This document shows, piece by piece, positions 25,396 through 35,600 of a stretch of DNA of 64,000 bases. Origin of the DNA: Nitrospira sp. (GTDB taxonomy: Bacteria; Nitrospirota; Nitrospiria; Nitrospirales; Nitrospiraceae); NCBI GenBank assembly GCA_029194665.1, contig JARFXO010000003.1, forward strand, positions 558,001 through 622,000, read 5' to 3'. Each line of letters starts with the position of its first letter. Position 1 is the first letter of the stretch. Both the position numbers and the translations under genes were made by a program. The notes beneath the pieces were generated by a model. It did no database searches, had not been told where the DNA came from, and saw only the letters and a program-made list of their open reading frames with translations.

Positions 25396-26661
25396 CTAGT
25401 CGGGCAGGCGACGGCCCTTCGTTTCTGGAGCGAACAAAAGCACAATAAGTCCGAGTAAATAGATCATCGCGACGGTGCTTGCTGCCCGCCCAAAGGAGCC
25501 AAGTGTCGTGACGAGCCAGCCGGTTAAAAATGGAGAGGCTGAGGCCATCACGCGACCCGCGTTGAAGCAAAAGCCTGCTCCAGTTGCGCGTAACTGTGTA
25601 GGATATAGCTCTGGGAGATAGATCGGAAATCCACTGAAAATTCCATTATTAAAAAACCCAAGGATCGGCAGCAGCATCAGAACTCCCGTGTAACTCGAAG
25701 GCATCAAATAGGTGACCGGCAACATGATGAGGCTGCCGAGGCACATGAAGGCGAAGACCGGTCGTCTGCCGAACCGGTCGGCGAGGGGGCCGAAGCCGAG
25801 ATAGCCGAAGATCGCCCCGGCGTTCAACGCCATGATGGCGTAGCTCACATACTTGGTGAGGGTTGCCGGCTCTTGTCCCTTTAGGTCCGGCAATTCACGA
25901 ATAAGGGTCGGGGCCCAATTCGTCGCTCCCCAGAGACCGAACACGGCGACGAACGCGAGCGCGGAACCCACCAACGTGGCTTGTCGTAAGTCACCTTGGA
26001 AGATGGCTGTCAGGGGGATGGCTTTCTGCTCATGTGCATGGGTCCAGCGGTCCGGCTCCTTGACCCACCAGCGGACAAGAAGGGCGACGAACGCCGGAAG
26101 AATACCGATGACGAACAATCCTCGCCAGCCATAGGCATCTCTCAACGTCAAATTCATCGTGGCGGCCAAAAAGAACCCCATGGCCCAAGCCGATTGGAGA
26201 ATGCCTGCCGCTTTGGCACGCTTCTCTTCCGGCCATGTTTCAGCCACGATTGAAGCGCCTGCCGCCCACTCACCGCCGATGCCGAGGGCGGTCAGAAACC
26301 TGGCTATCGCGAGATGCCACCAGGTTTCTGCCAGTGCAGCGGCGCCGGTGAAGACGGCATAAATGATGATCGTAGCGATCAGGATTTTTGTGCGTCCGAA
26401 TCGATCGGCCATAACCCCGAACGTGATGCCACCGATGGCCCAGCCGATAAGAAAAATCGAAAAGATGATCCCGCCGTACCAGCCGATTTCTTCCGTGGTC
26501 GGAGGATCGCCGCTTGCAGAATGCAACAGATCGTGGAGCGCTGGATGGAGGACGATCGCATAGATCGTCGCGTCCATCGCATCGAAGACCCAGCCCAGCC
26601 AGGCCACGAACAAGACTAACCACTGGTAGGGTGTGACACCGGATCGCCAGGATGTTTTCAT
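25396..26661 (-). CDS. MFS transporter
   Basis: A 421-residue major facilitator protein with 12 predicted helices. The loop 2-3 signature GGITFGVMADRFGRTK and the matching GYLGFGPLADRFGRRP between helices 8 and 9 are typical. The N-terminal WLGWVFDAMDATIYAIVL (Asp in helix 1) and the ALGIGGEWAAGASIVAETWP segment of helix 5 suggest the aromatic-acid/sialic-acid type branch of the family. I use ATG 26661; a TTG 11 codons upstream is possible. The substrate cannot be told. It is divergent from the dnaJ-like gene and precedes the hypothetical gene on its strand. Confidence 0.88.
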   Translation of the reverse strand: MKTSWRSGVTPYQWLVLFVAWLGWVFDAMDATIYAIVLHPALHDLLHSASGDPPTTEEIGWYGGIIFSIFLIGWAIGGITFGVMADRFGRTKILIATIIIYAVFTGAAALAETWWHLAIARFLTALGIGGEWAAGASIVAETWPEEKRAKAAGILQSAWAMGFFLAATMNLTLRDAYGWRGLFVIGILPAFVALLVRWWVKEPDRWTHAHEQKAIPLTAIFQGDLRQATLVGSALAFVAVFGLWGATNWAPTLIRELPDLKGQEPATLTKYVSYAIMALNAGAIFGYLGFGPLADRFGRRPVFAFMCLGSLIMLPVTYLMPSSYTGVLMLLPILGFFNNGIFSGFPIYLPELYPTQLRATGAGFCFNAGRVMASASPFLTGWLVTTLGSFGRAASTVAMIYLLGLIVLLFAPETKGRRLPD

Positions 26662-26756
26662 CACACCATCGTCGCTCCACACCTCATGTCCCAAGGAGTT
26701 GCGTCAGGCTAGAGTTGTTCAATGCAGGAGTCAAGGTGAAGGCCGCTAAAGGCGCG

Positions 26757-26765
26757 TGCTATAGT
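26757..26765 (+). promoter_or_regulatory. Extended -10 box of the DnaJ-domain gene (leaderless candidate)
   Basis: TGCTATAGT matches the extended -10 pattern and ends 7 bases before the ATG at 26773, with no Shine-Dalgarno sequence between them. Confidence 0.5.
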
Positions 26766-26772
26766 CCTTCGC

Positions 26773-27411
26773 ATGCCACGGATGAATTACTACGAAGTAC
26801 TCGGCGTCCCACGTGAGGCGTCCGACGAGGACATCAAGAAGGCTTATCGAAAGCTGGCATTTGAGCATCATCCGGACAGGAATCCTCATAGGAAGGATGC
26901 GGACGAACGGATCAGAGCGATCAATGTTGCCTATGAGATCGTCGGAGATCCTGAAAAGCGCAAAACCTACGATCGATTGTCTTGGGGACCTGAGCCACGG
27001 GCTGAAACAGTCGATCCCAGCGTTATTCTCGATGCAATGGAGCGGAAGCTCTTCGACGAAGGCAGGAAAGAATTGTTCGCGATCTTGATGAAAGATGTGA
27101 AGCGAGTGAAGGCGGAGCTGGCTCTCGTCCGAGAACAGGTTGTGGCTGAGCAGGGCTACGATTCATTTCTGGAACACGTAGTCACCGCGCGCGCGGCGGC
27201 AATTGTGGGTGACTTTGTGACAAGTGATATGGACGGACGAAAACAACGTCTGGTTGAAGTGGCGGTGGAGATGATGGTGTCACAGGGAGTGACGAAGCGT
27301 GGGGATGAGAGCGGGATTCGAGCACTGCGAAATCGTCTCGACACGGCGTTTCGTAACGGCCGCGTGCATGGTATCGCCTCGGCGCTGGAGCTGTTCTACG
27401 AGAGGCGGTAG
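26773..27411 (+). CDS. DnaJ-domain protein
   Basis: A 212-residue protein with an N-terminal J domain (residues 4-68): [33 protein letters not shown] with the H-P-D tripeptide that stimulates DnaK, and [16 protein letters not shown]. The remainder is helical, with no Gly/Phe-rich, zinc-finger or canonical DnaJ C-terminal domains, so it is a class III J protein with a private C-terminal domain ([20 protein letters not shown] onwards) that presumably selects a client. Transcription appears leaderless. It is convergent with brnTA, with 5 bases between the stops. Confidence 0.88.
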   Translation: MPRMNYYEVLGVPREASDEDIKKAYRKLAFEHHPDRNPHRKDADERIRAINVAYEIVGDPEKRKTYDRLSWGPEPRAETVDPSVILDAMERKLFDEGRKELFAILMKDVKRVKAELALVREQVVAEQGYDSFLEHVVTARAAAIVGDFVTSDMDGRKQRLVEVAVEMMVSQGVTKRGDESGIRALRNRLDTAFRNGRVHGIASALELFYERR

Positions 27412-27416
27412 GCCTC

Positions 27417-27656
27417 TCACACCGCCACATCGTATTGCTTTGCATATGCATCGATGAGACCACGTAACATGCGTTGATAGGGTACATGTGCACGCTTGGC
27501 CTGTTTCTTGAAAAACGCAAGACTACTCTGCGTCAGTTCGAGCGTGACTTTCGTGGTTGGCTCACGCTTAACTAAGGCCGAAGGTGGCGGCAGAAAATCT
27601 GCGACACGTTCCCCCATAGTCAATCGCTCACTGGTGTATCTGATTTTCTTGCTCAT
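27417..27656 (-). CDS. BrnA-type ribbon-helix-helix antitoxin
   Basis: A 79-residue protein: basic start MSKKIRYTSERLTMGERVAD, a linker DFLPPPSALVKREPTTKV, then TLELTQSSLAFFKKQAKRAH and VPYQRMLRGLIDAYAKQY, a ribbon-helix-helix DNA-binding fold as in BrnA and CopG-like antitoxins. Its start overlaps the end of the BrnT toxin by about 29 bases on the same strand. It should bind BrnT and the palindrome upstream of brnT. Confidence 0.85.
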   Translation of the reverse strand: MSKKIRYTSERLTMGERVADFLPPPSALVKREPTTKVTLELTQSSLAFFKKQAKRAHVPYQRMLRGLIDAYAKQYDVAV

Positions 27657-27918
27657 AGCGTTTTCTCCCTTGCCTCCAGTATCCTGCTCTATAAATTCGC
27701 ACGCGATTTCTCCTATAAGAAAATCGTACCGTTAGAACATTTCCCTTGACCAATCCGAGGCAGAAGAATCGCTTTTCGCCTTTTTCATGATCAAGATCTC
27801 GAATAATGATGCGCTTGGGGTCGTCAAAGGCGTTTTGAGCTTCTTCAAAAGAAACACCGTGCTTTCTTTGATTGAGGAGGTCTTTTCCCTCATCCCATTC
27901 AAAACTTGCCTTTGGCAC
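27628..27918 (-). CDS. BrnT family (DUF497) RNase toxin
   Basis: A 96-residue protein with the DUF497 sequence: FEWDEGKDLLNQRKHGVSFE, EAQNAFDDPKRIIIRDLDHE, KRFFCLGLVKGNVLTVRFSY, RRNRVRIYRAGYW. BrnT toxins have a RelE-like fold and inhibit translation. The start appears to be GTG 27918, ten bases downstream of a perfect palindrome. The antitoxin gene follows and overlaps. Length and motifs are normal. Confidence 0.88.
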   Translation of the reverse strand: MPKASFEWDEGKDLLNQRKHGVSFEEAQNAFDDPKRIIIRDLDHEKGEKRFFCLGLVKGNVLTVRFSYRRNRVRIYRAGYWRQGRKRYEQENQIHQ

Positions 27919-27927
27919 TTCACAATA

Positions 27928-27943
27928 CCATATAATTATATGG
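27928..27943. promoter_or_regulatory. Perfect 16-bp palindrome upstream of brnT (operator candidate)
   Basis: CCATATAATTATATGG is its own reverse complement and contains a TATAAT-like box on both strands. It lies 10 bases before the brnT start, where BrnA-type ribbon-helix-helix dimers would be expected to bind and autoregulate. Confidence 0.6.
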
Positions 27944-27994
27944 GACCATACAACACTGCGGCGCTCTTTGTAAATGAATGCAAGGCTTCTTCAG

Positions 27995-29356
27995 CTAGAA
28001 GTTGACCCGCATGGTAATCGATCCGGCGTGCGTGGTGGTCTGGTAGGTGCCATTCACCGCGGGATTCAGATTGCCGGTGACGGTTCGAGACTCGAACAGA
28101 AGCGCCTGGTACGCCAGATCAATTCCCAAGGCATTCCGACCGAAGAAGCCTGCCTCTGAGCCGCAGGTCAAAAGACCTAAAAATCTTCCATTCTCCTTGC
28201 AAAGGAGGCCGACACCGACAGACAGGGTATGGGACTGGGCGTCCGGCGCAGCAGGATTATAATTCACATCCGGGATCGCTTGTTGAGAATGGAGATAGCC
28301 GGTGCGCAAGGCGACGTTCCAAGCGGGATGGCTGGGGAATGACAGCCATCGGTATTCTGTGCCGACGCCGATGCTGACGGCGTTGCTCCACTGTTGGGGG
28401 TTTGCCAGGGTCACGCCGTTCGAGAGATGAACATCGAAATCTCGAATCGACGCCCATCGTGCATAATCGACATCGACCTCAATCTTCCATTCACGCGCAG
28501 CGTTTCGGATAGGCCAGAAGGCCGCGCCCCAGGTATAGATTTCAGGAAGACGAATGGACGAGGAAGCGTTCGCCACGAGGGCGCCATTCACCAGGAATAC
28601 CCCTTCGATAGGGAGCACCGCTTGGCTGCGCCAAATAAAGGCCAGATTGAGGCGAGGCTTACCTGCATCGGTTTGAAGCAGCGTATACAAGATGCTGGCA
28701 TTGAGCCCGGCCGTGGCACCCTTCCCATTCAATTCAACGGTGCTGCCCCCTTGGACAGACTGCTGTTCCAAATGTCCCTCGCCAAGAAAAGGGACAAATA
28801 TAAAGATATCGGCGCCGAGGCCGACAGAAAGTCTGTCTGTCACTTTGTAGGCAAACGTCGGTTTGATATCGATCAGAGGAAACTGCGCGAACGTGACGGC
28901 GCTGGAAAATGGGCCATTCTGCGGATACTTCGCCGCGAAACCAAACAGGTTCTGCAACCCGAGACCGACCGACAAATTTCCCAACGCATGAATCCCAAGA
29001 TCCTTGAGATTGGCCGTGATGAACAGCTGCCCCGGCGGCGGAAGACCAATCGGGAACGGCTGCTCATTTCTGGTGGTCACACCGGTAGGACTCGTGAAGT
29101 GTGTATTGACGCTGACGAATTGCACGCCGGCCGTCTGCTGAACGCCATGCAGCTGTGTCATCCCGGCGGGATTATAAAAAACGGCCGTAGGGTCGTCCGC
29201 TTGAGCGGCAAAAGCATTTCCCTGTGCGATAGCGGCTGCGCCTTGGAAGGGATTGCGGATACCGTCGGCACGGGAAGAAGAGGACCACCCAAGCAGAATA
29301 AAAAGAACGATGCTCGGCAGAAGCAGGAACCGTATTTCACAATACTTTCCCGGCAT
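27995..29356 (-). CDS. OmpP1/FadL family outer-membrane channel
   Basis: A 453-residue outer-membrane protein. A signal sequence occupies residues 1-30 (IRFLLLPSIVLFILLGWSSS then SRADG). The mature start GIRNPFQGAAAIAQGNAFAA, QADDPTAVFYNPAGMTQLHG is the hallmark of FadL/TodX channels (N-terminal hatch, F-Y-N-P-A-G). The rest shows alternating amphipathic strands and ends in phenylalanine (GSITMRVNF), as outer-membrane barrels do. The family imports long-chain fatty acids or aromatic hydrocarbons by lateral diffusion. I chose ATG 29356; a TTG nine codons upstream is possible. It is divergent from the STAND regulators. Confidence 0.9.
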   Translation of the reverse strand: MPGKYCEIRFLLLPSIVLFILLGWSSSSRADGIRNPFQGAAAIAQGNAFAAQADDPTAVFYNPAGMTQLHGVQQTAGVQFVSVNTHFTSPTGVTTRNEQPFPIGLPPPGQLFITANLKDLGIHALGNLSVGLGLQNLFGFAAKYPQNGPFSSAVTFAQFPLIDIKPTFAYKVTDRLSVGLGADIFIFVPFLGEGHLEQQSVQGGSTVELNGKGATAGLNASILYTLLQTDAGKPRLNLAFIWRSQAVLPIEGVFLVNGALVANASSSIRLPEIYTWGAAFWPIRNAAREWKIEVDVDYARWASIRDFDVHLSNGVTLANPQQWSNAVSIGVGTEYRWLSFPSHPAWNVALRTGYLHSQQAIPDVNYNPAAPDAQSHTLSVGVGLLCKENGRFLGLLTCGSEAGFFGRNALGIDLAYQALLFESRTVTGNLNPAVNGTYQTTTHAGSITMRVNF

Positions 29357-29524
29357 CTCGGCCTGCTCGCACAGAAGTCTCAATGCTAGCGCTCAGGCAC
29401 TTGGTGTGACTCGGTATCATAACTACGTATAGGGAATCAATATTTCACAAATTGCATATTGAGTTGCCGAGACAGTCGTGCCATGATGGGTGAGCTTTGT
29501 GGCCGATCAGTGCGAGGATGCCGA

Positions 29525-32500
29525 ATGGCACGAGTGCTTCGGTCCCGCAATCCTTCCACATCTCTGGCCAAACTACATCCGCCGCGTCTTCCTGCCATCG
29601 TTGAACGGCCACGATTGTATCGGCTGCTCGATCGAGCCCGCAAACGGCCTGTCATCTGGATCAACGCCCCGCCGGGATTCGGCAAAACTACGCTCGTCGC
29701 GAGCTATCTACGAGTTCGTAAGATCCTCCCTTTGTGGTACCAAGTGGATGAAGGCGACAGCGACCTCGCCACCTTCTTTCACTATCTCGGCCTTGCGGTT
29801 CAGCAAGCGGCGCCACGGTGTCGAACGCCTCTTCCTCACTTGACGCCGGAATACTTACAAGGACTGCCCACGTTCACCCGCCGGTTTTTCGAACAACTGT
29901 ATACGCGACTCAAGCCGCCCACGCTCTTGATTCTCGACAATTATCAGGAAGCACCTCTGGATTCGCTCTTCCATCAGACCGTGGCGCTGAGCGTCGAGGC
30001 ACTACCGGAACGGATGAACGTGATCGTCATGAGCCGCGCCTTGCCGCCCCCGGCATTCGCGCGCCTGCAAGCAGCCCAGCATATCCAGTTTCTTGATGAA
30101 GAGGCCCTTCGGCTTGTCGAGTCCGAGACCCGAGCCATCGTGTGCTTACATATGAAATCACTGAAGGTACCCATACCTAAGTTCGCAGCACTGCATGACA
30201 AACTGCAAGGATGGGTCGCAGGCCTGGTGCTCCAGCTGGAGCAGGCCAAAATGGACAAGCAGCGGGACGCGATTCTTTCTGGAGAAACACCGCAGGTCAT
30301 ATTCGATTACTTGGCGCGTGAGGTCATGCAACGTCTCAGTCCAGAGACGCAGGAATTTTTGATGTGCACGGCCTTTCTACCCGACATGACGACGGCCATG
30401 GCTGCGAAACTGACGGGAAATGCGTCGGCCGCTGACATATTGGTGGGTTTGTATCAGTCGCGACACTTCACGGAGCGGCGCGCAGGGACGGAATATATTT
30501 ACCAATATCATCCGTTGTTTCGAGGATTCTTGCGCGATCGCGCACACGCGATCCTCCATCACGACGAGGTGACGGAGATCCAGAACACTGCGGCGGCACT
30601 GTTGGAAAACTCGGATCGCGTCGAAGACGCCGTGGCCTTGTATGCCGAAGCCGGCCAGGTCGGAGAGATCATCCGGATTATCCTCACACGCGCGGCGGAA
30701 TTACTCCAACAGGGACGCTATCAAACGTTAGAACGATGGCTCGCCCACATCCCGGATGTTTGCTATGAGCAAGAACCGTGGCTCTTGTATTGGCTGGGAT
30801 CCTGCCGATTGGCGACTTCTCCGCTCAAAAGCGAGGACATTTACGCTCGCGCGTTCGAGTTGTTCAAGGAACAGGGGAATATGGCGGGTGTGCTGCTGAC
30901 GTTAGTCGGCAGCATCTCGTCGATACAATTCTCTTGGATCGATATCAGCCGGTTTGATCGGTGGATCGAGATCATGCTTGAGACAGTCCCTCCTGATACC
31001 TCCTTCCCTTCAAAGGAGATCGAGATTCAAGTCGTATTTTCCTTGCTGACGGCATTGATGTGGAGGCGGCCACAACGCTCATCCATCACGCCGTGGATTG
31101 ATCGCGCCAAGCATATTCTTGAGGAAGTGCCGGACGTTGAGAAATATTCTTTTTTCGTAGCCGTTTTAGGCAACTTCTTCACGTGGCTTGGTGACATAGA
31201 GTCTGCCGACAAATATTCGAGGACCTTGAAATCTGCCGCTGAATCAGAAGCCAGCCCGCCATTGATGCGCCTGGTCTCTTATGCAAACAGAGTGGTCGTA
31301 GAAATGAACCTCGGAGATCAGGAGAAGTCTATGCGTCTCGTCGAACAGGGGCTTGCAATCTCCAGGAAAGCTGGGGTGCATGTGTTTGATGTGGCTCTTT
31401 TCGCAGCAGGGGCCTACGCGTCGCTGTATCGAAATGATGTGGCTTCCGCTGAGCAGTACCTCAAACAAAGTGCTCCCCTAGTGACACACCCTGCGCATGT
31501 GATGCGTGCCAATTACCTTTATTTGTACGCATGGGTTATGAGAGTTAAGGGAGATCTGACAACGGCTTGGGAGTTCATCCAGGAAGCATTAGCGGTAAAA
31601 GGATTGAAAGGAAGTTTGCATCCAGAAGCGATAATAAATTGCGCGGCTGCGGAAGTGCTTCACGGACTCGGTGACGATCAACAGGCAAGGCGATACCTCA
31701 ACCACGTCAAGCTCGCTGGAAACGAAATGGGAAGTTTTAACCTGCAGTTCAGGGCCTACCTGCTGGAATCGCAGTTCGCGTTTGACCAAGGACGAGAAGA
31801 AGCTGGTTTGGTTGCATTGCGACGAGCCCTTGCCATAGGCCGGGAAAGGGGATTCAGCTTTCTCCATTGGTTCTTGCCAAAAACGATGGCCAGTCTCTGC
31901 GCCAAGGCGTTGGAAGCCGATATTGAGGTCGAGTACGTGCAGGACCTCATTCGTAAGACCCGCCTTATTCCAGATGACCATGCGTCGGACAGCGAAGCCT
32001 GGCCTTGGCCCGTCAAAATTTACACGCTCGGTCGCTTTGAGATTCATCTGGATGGCAAACCGCTGCCGCCGCGCCGGAAAGCGCCCTATCGTGTGCTGAC
32101 GTTGCTGAAGGCGATGATTGCATTGGGTGGTCGTGAGATTCCAACGTCACGGCTGATCGATGCGCTATGGCCGGACGCGGAAGGTGATGTAGGTGAGGAG
32201 ACCTTCCATAAGACGCTCCAGCGCCTTCGGCGGTTGCTGAACCAGGACGCCGTCATCCAAGTCAGGGGCAACAAAGTGTCCCTGAACCGACAAGTCTGTT
32301 GGGTGGATACCCTGGCGTTTGAAGGCTTGCTCAGTCATCGTGACGGATCGAACAAGAGGGCGCAGGACGAAACGGCTACCTGTGTGAATGCCTACGAACA
32401 AGCCGTCGCGCTCTATCGCGGGCATTTTCTGAATGGCGATGAGGCGACCTGGGCGCAGGCGCAACAGAATCGCCTGCGTCAGAAATTCCTGGATGCGACC

Positions 32501-32596
32501 GAACGGCTGCGCGTGCATTGGACAGAGTTGGGTGATTCTACAAGAACTGCAAACATGACAAGGACCTATGACGTTGAACCTGCGGAGGTGGAGTAG
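29525..32596 (+). CDS. STAND ATPase (MalT-like) with C-terminal winged helix and truncated BTAD, copy 1
   Basis: A 1023-residue regulator. ATG 29525 follows a GAGG site, and similarity to the next gene begins there. It has a STAND NTPase with Walker A NAPPGFGKTTLVA (residues about 47-59) and Walker B LLILDNYQE (near 134), a helical MalT-like sensor region, and TPR-like repeats. Near residue 825 begins an OmpR-type winged helix (IYTLGRFEIHLDGKPLPPRR, TSRLIDALWPDAEG, TFHKTLQRLRRLLNQ), followed by the first half of a bacterial transcriptional activation domain. Compared with copy 2 it ends about 70 residues early, with an unrelated tail (TRTANMTRTYDVEPAEVE). Such proteins are inducer-gated activators; the signal and targets are unknown. 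Confidence 0.85.
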   Translation: MARVLRSRNPSTSLAKLHPPRLPAIVERPRLYRLLDRARKRPVIWINAPPGFGKTTLVASYLRVRKILPLWYQVDEGDSDLATFFHYLGLAVQQAAPRCRTPLPHLTPEYLQGLPTFTRRFFEQLYTRLKPPTLLILDNYQEAPLDSLFHQTVALSVEALPERMNVIVMSRALPPPAFARLQAAQHIQFLDEEALRLVESETRAIVCLHMKSLKVPIPKFAALHDKLQGWVAGLVLQLEQAKMDKQRDAILSGETPQVIFDYLAREVMQRLSPETQEFLMCTAFLPDMTTAMAAKLTGNASAADILVGLYQSRHFTERRAGTEYIYQYHPLFRGFLRDRAHAILHHDEVTEIQNTAAALLENSDRVEDAVALYAEAGQVGEIIRIILTRAAELLQQGRYQTLERWLAHIPDVCYEQEPWLLYWLGSCRLATSPLKSEDIYARAFELFKEQGNMAGVLLTLVGSISSIQFSWIDISRFDRWIEIMLETVPPDTSFPSKEIEIQVVFSLLTALMWRRPQRSSITPWIDRAKHILEEVPDVEKYSFFVAVLGNFFTWLGDIESADKYSRTLKSAAESEASPPLMRLVSYANRVVVEMNLGDQEKSMRLVEQGLAISRKAGVHVFDVALFAAGAYASLYRNDVASAEQYLKQSAPLVTHPAHVMRANYLYLYAWVMRVKGDLTTAWEFIQEALAVKGLKGSLHPEAIINCAAAEVLHGLGDDQQARRYLNHVKLAGNEMGSFNLQFRAYLLESQFAFDQGREEAGLVALRRALAIGRERGFSFLHWFLPKTMASLCAKALEADIEVEYVQDLIRKTRLIPDDHASDSEAWPWPVKIYTLGRFEIHLDGKPLPPRRKAPYRVLTLLKAMIALGGREIPTSRLIDALWPDAEGDVGEETFHKTLQRLRRLLNQDAVIQVRGNKVSLNRQVCWVDTLAFEGLLSHRDGSNKRAQDETATCVNAYEQAVALYRGHFLNGDEATWAQAQQNRLRQKFLDATERLRVHWTELGDSTRTANMTRTYDVEPAEVE
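32075..32223 (+). repeat. 149-bp tract shared with copy 2 of the STAND regulator
   Basis: This stretch of the winged-helix coding region matches 35166-35314 at 148 of 149 positions (one A/G difference at 32122), while flanking coding sequence differs at many silent sites. It looks like recent gene conversion between the tandem paralogues. Confidence 0.85.
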
Positions 32597-32648
32597 AGAT
32601 GTAGCCCGACCTCTGTGATTCGACGGTGCTCGTTGAGTCAAAGCAGCC

Positions 32649-35600
32649 ATGAACCGTCACGCTCACCTCGCGAAGCTCACGCCACCGCGCCTTCCTGCCA
32701 TCGTCGAACGTCCCCGATTGTATCGATTACTCGATCGGGCTCGGCGGCGACAGACTGTCTGGATTAACGCTCCACCGGGATTCGGCAAAACGACCCTCGT
32801 CGCCGGCTACCTGCGAACTCACAAGCTGCGGTCGCTGTGGTATCAGCTGGATGAAGGCGACGACGACCTGGCCACCTTCTTCCATTATCTCGGGCTCGCG
32901 GTTCAGAAGGGGACGCCGCGCCTCAAGAAACCATTGGCCCATTTGACCCCCGAATACTTGAAAGGATTGTCCACCTTCACGCGCCGCTTCTTCGAGGAAC
33001 TCTACCGGCGGCTCAGGTCGCCTGTCGTGCTGGTGTTCGATAACTATCAAGAAGTGCCGGTAGATGCTGCCTTGCACGAGATGCTCGCCCTTGGCATCTC
33101 GTCGGTGCCGCCGGGAGTGAATATCTTGGTGATCAGCCGAACTCTCCCTCCGGCGGCGTGGGCACAAGCCCAAGCTAGACAGCAAATGAACTTCATTGGA
33201 GAAGAGTCTCTGCGGCTGACGGAGCAGGAATCACGCTCCATCGTGCGCTTACATAAGAAATCCCAGAGGCGAAAATCCCACGAATCGATAGGGAAGGTGC
33301 ATGACAAGTTCCAAGGTTGGGTAGCCGGTTTGGTACTGCAACTCGAACAAGCCAAAACCCAGGAAATCCCACACGTCGCAACGCCGCAAGTCGTGTTCGA
33401 CTACTTGGCACGGGAGGTCCTACAGAAGCTTAGTTTGAACAAGCAGAGTTTTTTGTTGCACACAGCCTTCTTGCCGGACATGACGGCTGCGACGGCTGCC
33501 AGGCTCACGGGAGAGGCGACGGCAGGTGACATACTAGAGGGTCTCTATCAATCTCGCTATTTCACCGAACGACGCATGGGTGCCGGATCGGTGTATCAGT
33601 ACCATCCATTATTCAAGGAGTTTTTGCGATCCCATGCGAAAGCCACCCTGCCGGCCTTGGATGTCCAGGCGACCCAGCAGACTGCTGCCACACTCTTGGA
33701 GGAAGCGGGCAGGATCGAGGATGCGGTCCTCTTGTATCAAGAAGCCGGCGAAACAGATCAGATTGTCCGCATGATTCTGTCAAAAGGACCTGAGCTTCTG
33801 GCGCAGGGACGAGCCCACACGCTGGAGGAATGGATTCGTCAGGTACCGACAGAGCTACGCGACCAGGAGCCATGGCTCCTCTTTTGGTTGGGCTCGTGCC
33901 GGCTGCCCTTTAATCCGTTGGAAAGTGAAGGCATCTTTGCGGCAGCATTCGAGCACTTCAAAGCTCTGAACGACACGACAGGCATGTGCATGGCCTGGTC
34001 CGGGGCTGTATCAGCCATTCAATATTCCTGGCTCGATATCGATAGACTCGATCGATGGATCGATCTTTTGCCCGAGTTCATGCCACCGGATGTATCGTTT
34101 CCTTCCGTCGAGATTGAGACTCAAATGACGTTTTGTATCTTCACCGCGCTGATGTGGAGGCGCCCTCAACGCGCGCTCATGAATCCCTGGATCGATCGGG
34201 CGAAAACGCTCATCGCGAAATCACCGGACCTGTCAAAGGGCATGGCCTTGAGTGCGGTCATGACTCATCTCTTCGTCTGGATCGGAGATTTTGCATCGGC
34301 AGAGAAATATAACGACATGCTGGGAGTTGCCGCTGCATCCCAAGCGGCTCCTCCTCTGACCAGAATGCTCTTTTATGAGAATCACGCGGTGTTGGCTTGG
34401 AATCGAGGGGATGCCGAGGTTGCCTGCCGGGTGGCAGATGAAGCGCTTGCCGTTTCACAGACGACCGGTGTGCATCTCTTCGACGCCGCCCTCTTGGCAT
34501 CGGCCATCTATGGTTCATTGCTCCAGAATGATCTCATTCGAGCGGAGCACTATCTGGCCCAAACCGCTCCACTGGTGGCGAATCCCAGTCATGTGATGCA
34601 CGGGAATTGGTTGATGTGCCACGCGTGGCTCGCAAGACTGAAAGGCGATACGACTAGAGCCTGGGATCTAGTTCAACAATGCTCCGAGTTGCGGTGGGTG
34701 AAGGGAACCTCTGCAGCGGAAGCGCACCACATTTACGCGGCAGCGATCCTGCTTCACCCACGCGGTGATCCACGCGCGCATCAGTATCTCGATCAGGTCA
34801 AACTGATTGGCGAGCAGATGGGAAGTGGCCTGCTACAGTTCATGAGTTCTTTACTCGAAGCTCATTTTGCCCTGGACGAGGGACGGGAGGAGGCTGGCTT
34901 GGCGGTCTTACGGGAGGCTTTAGCCATAGGCAGAGAAAAGCGCTTCAGTTACTTTCCCTGGTGGATTCCGCAGATGATGGCCCGCCTCTGTGTCAGGGCC
35001 TTGGAAGCTGATATTGAAGTCGACTACGTGCGAGATCTGATTCGTAAAACCCGGCTGGTCCCGGACGCCGACACGTCGGCAAACGAAACCTGGCCCTGGC
35101 CAGTCAAGATTTACACCCTGGGTCGCTTTGAGATTCATGTGGATGGCAAGCCGCTGCCGCCGCGACGGAAAGCGCCCTATCGTGTGCTGACGTTGCTGAA
35201 GGCGATGATTGCGTTGGGTGGTCGTGAGATTCCAACGTCACGGCTGATCGATGCGCTATGGCCGGACGCGGAAGGTGATGTAGGTGAGGAGACCTTCCAT
35301 AAGACGCTCCAGCGTTTGCGGCATCTGGTCTGTCATGAGGGCCTCATTCAGATGAAAGAGAGTAAGGTGTCATTGAACCGACAGCACTGTTGGGTCGATG
35401 CCATGGCATTTCAGACCCTGCTCAACAGCACGGACAATTCCAAGCCTCGACAAGCTGAGCCGGATGTCAGGGTCCAGCGCTATGAGCAGGCGATTGCCTT
35501 GTACCGGGGGCCATTCCTTGAAGCAGATGGTGCTTGTGGATGGGCCGATCGCTATAGGGAGGGTCTCAGACAGGAGTTTGTCCAAGCAGTGCAACAACTG

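Noticed and set aside
28394-29389. 331-codon plus-strand open frame opposite the FadL-type gene
   Set aside because: The opposite strand has a signal peptide, FadL motifs and a C-terminal Phe; this frame is very Arg-rich and unlike any family.
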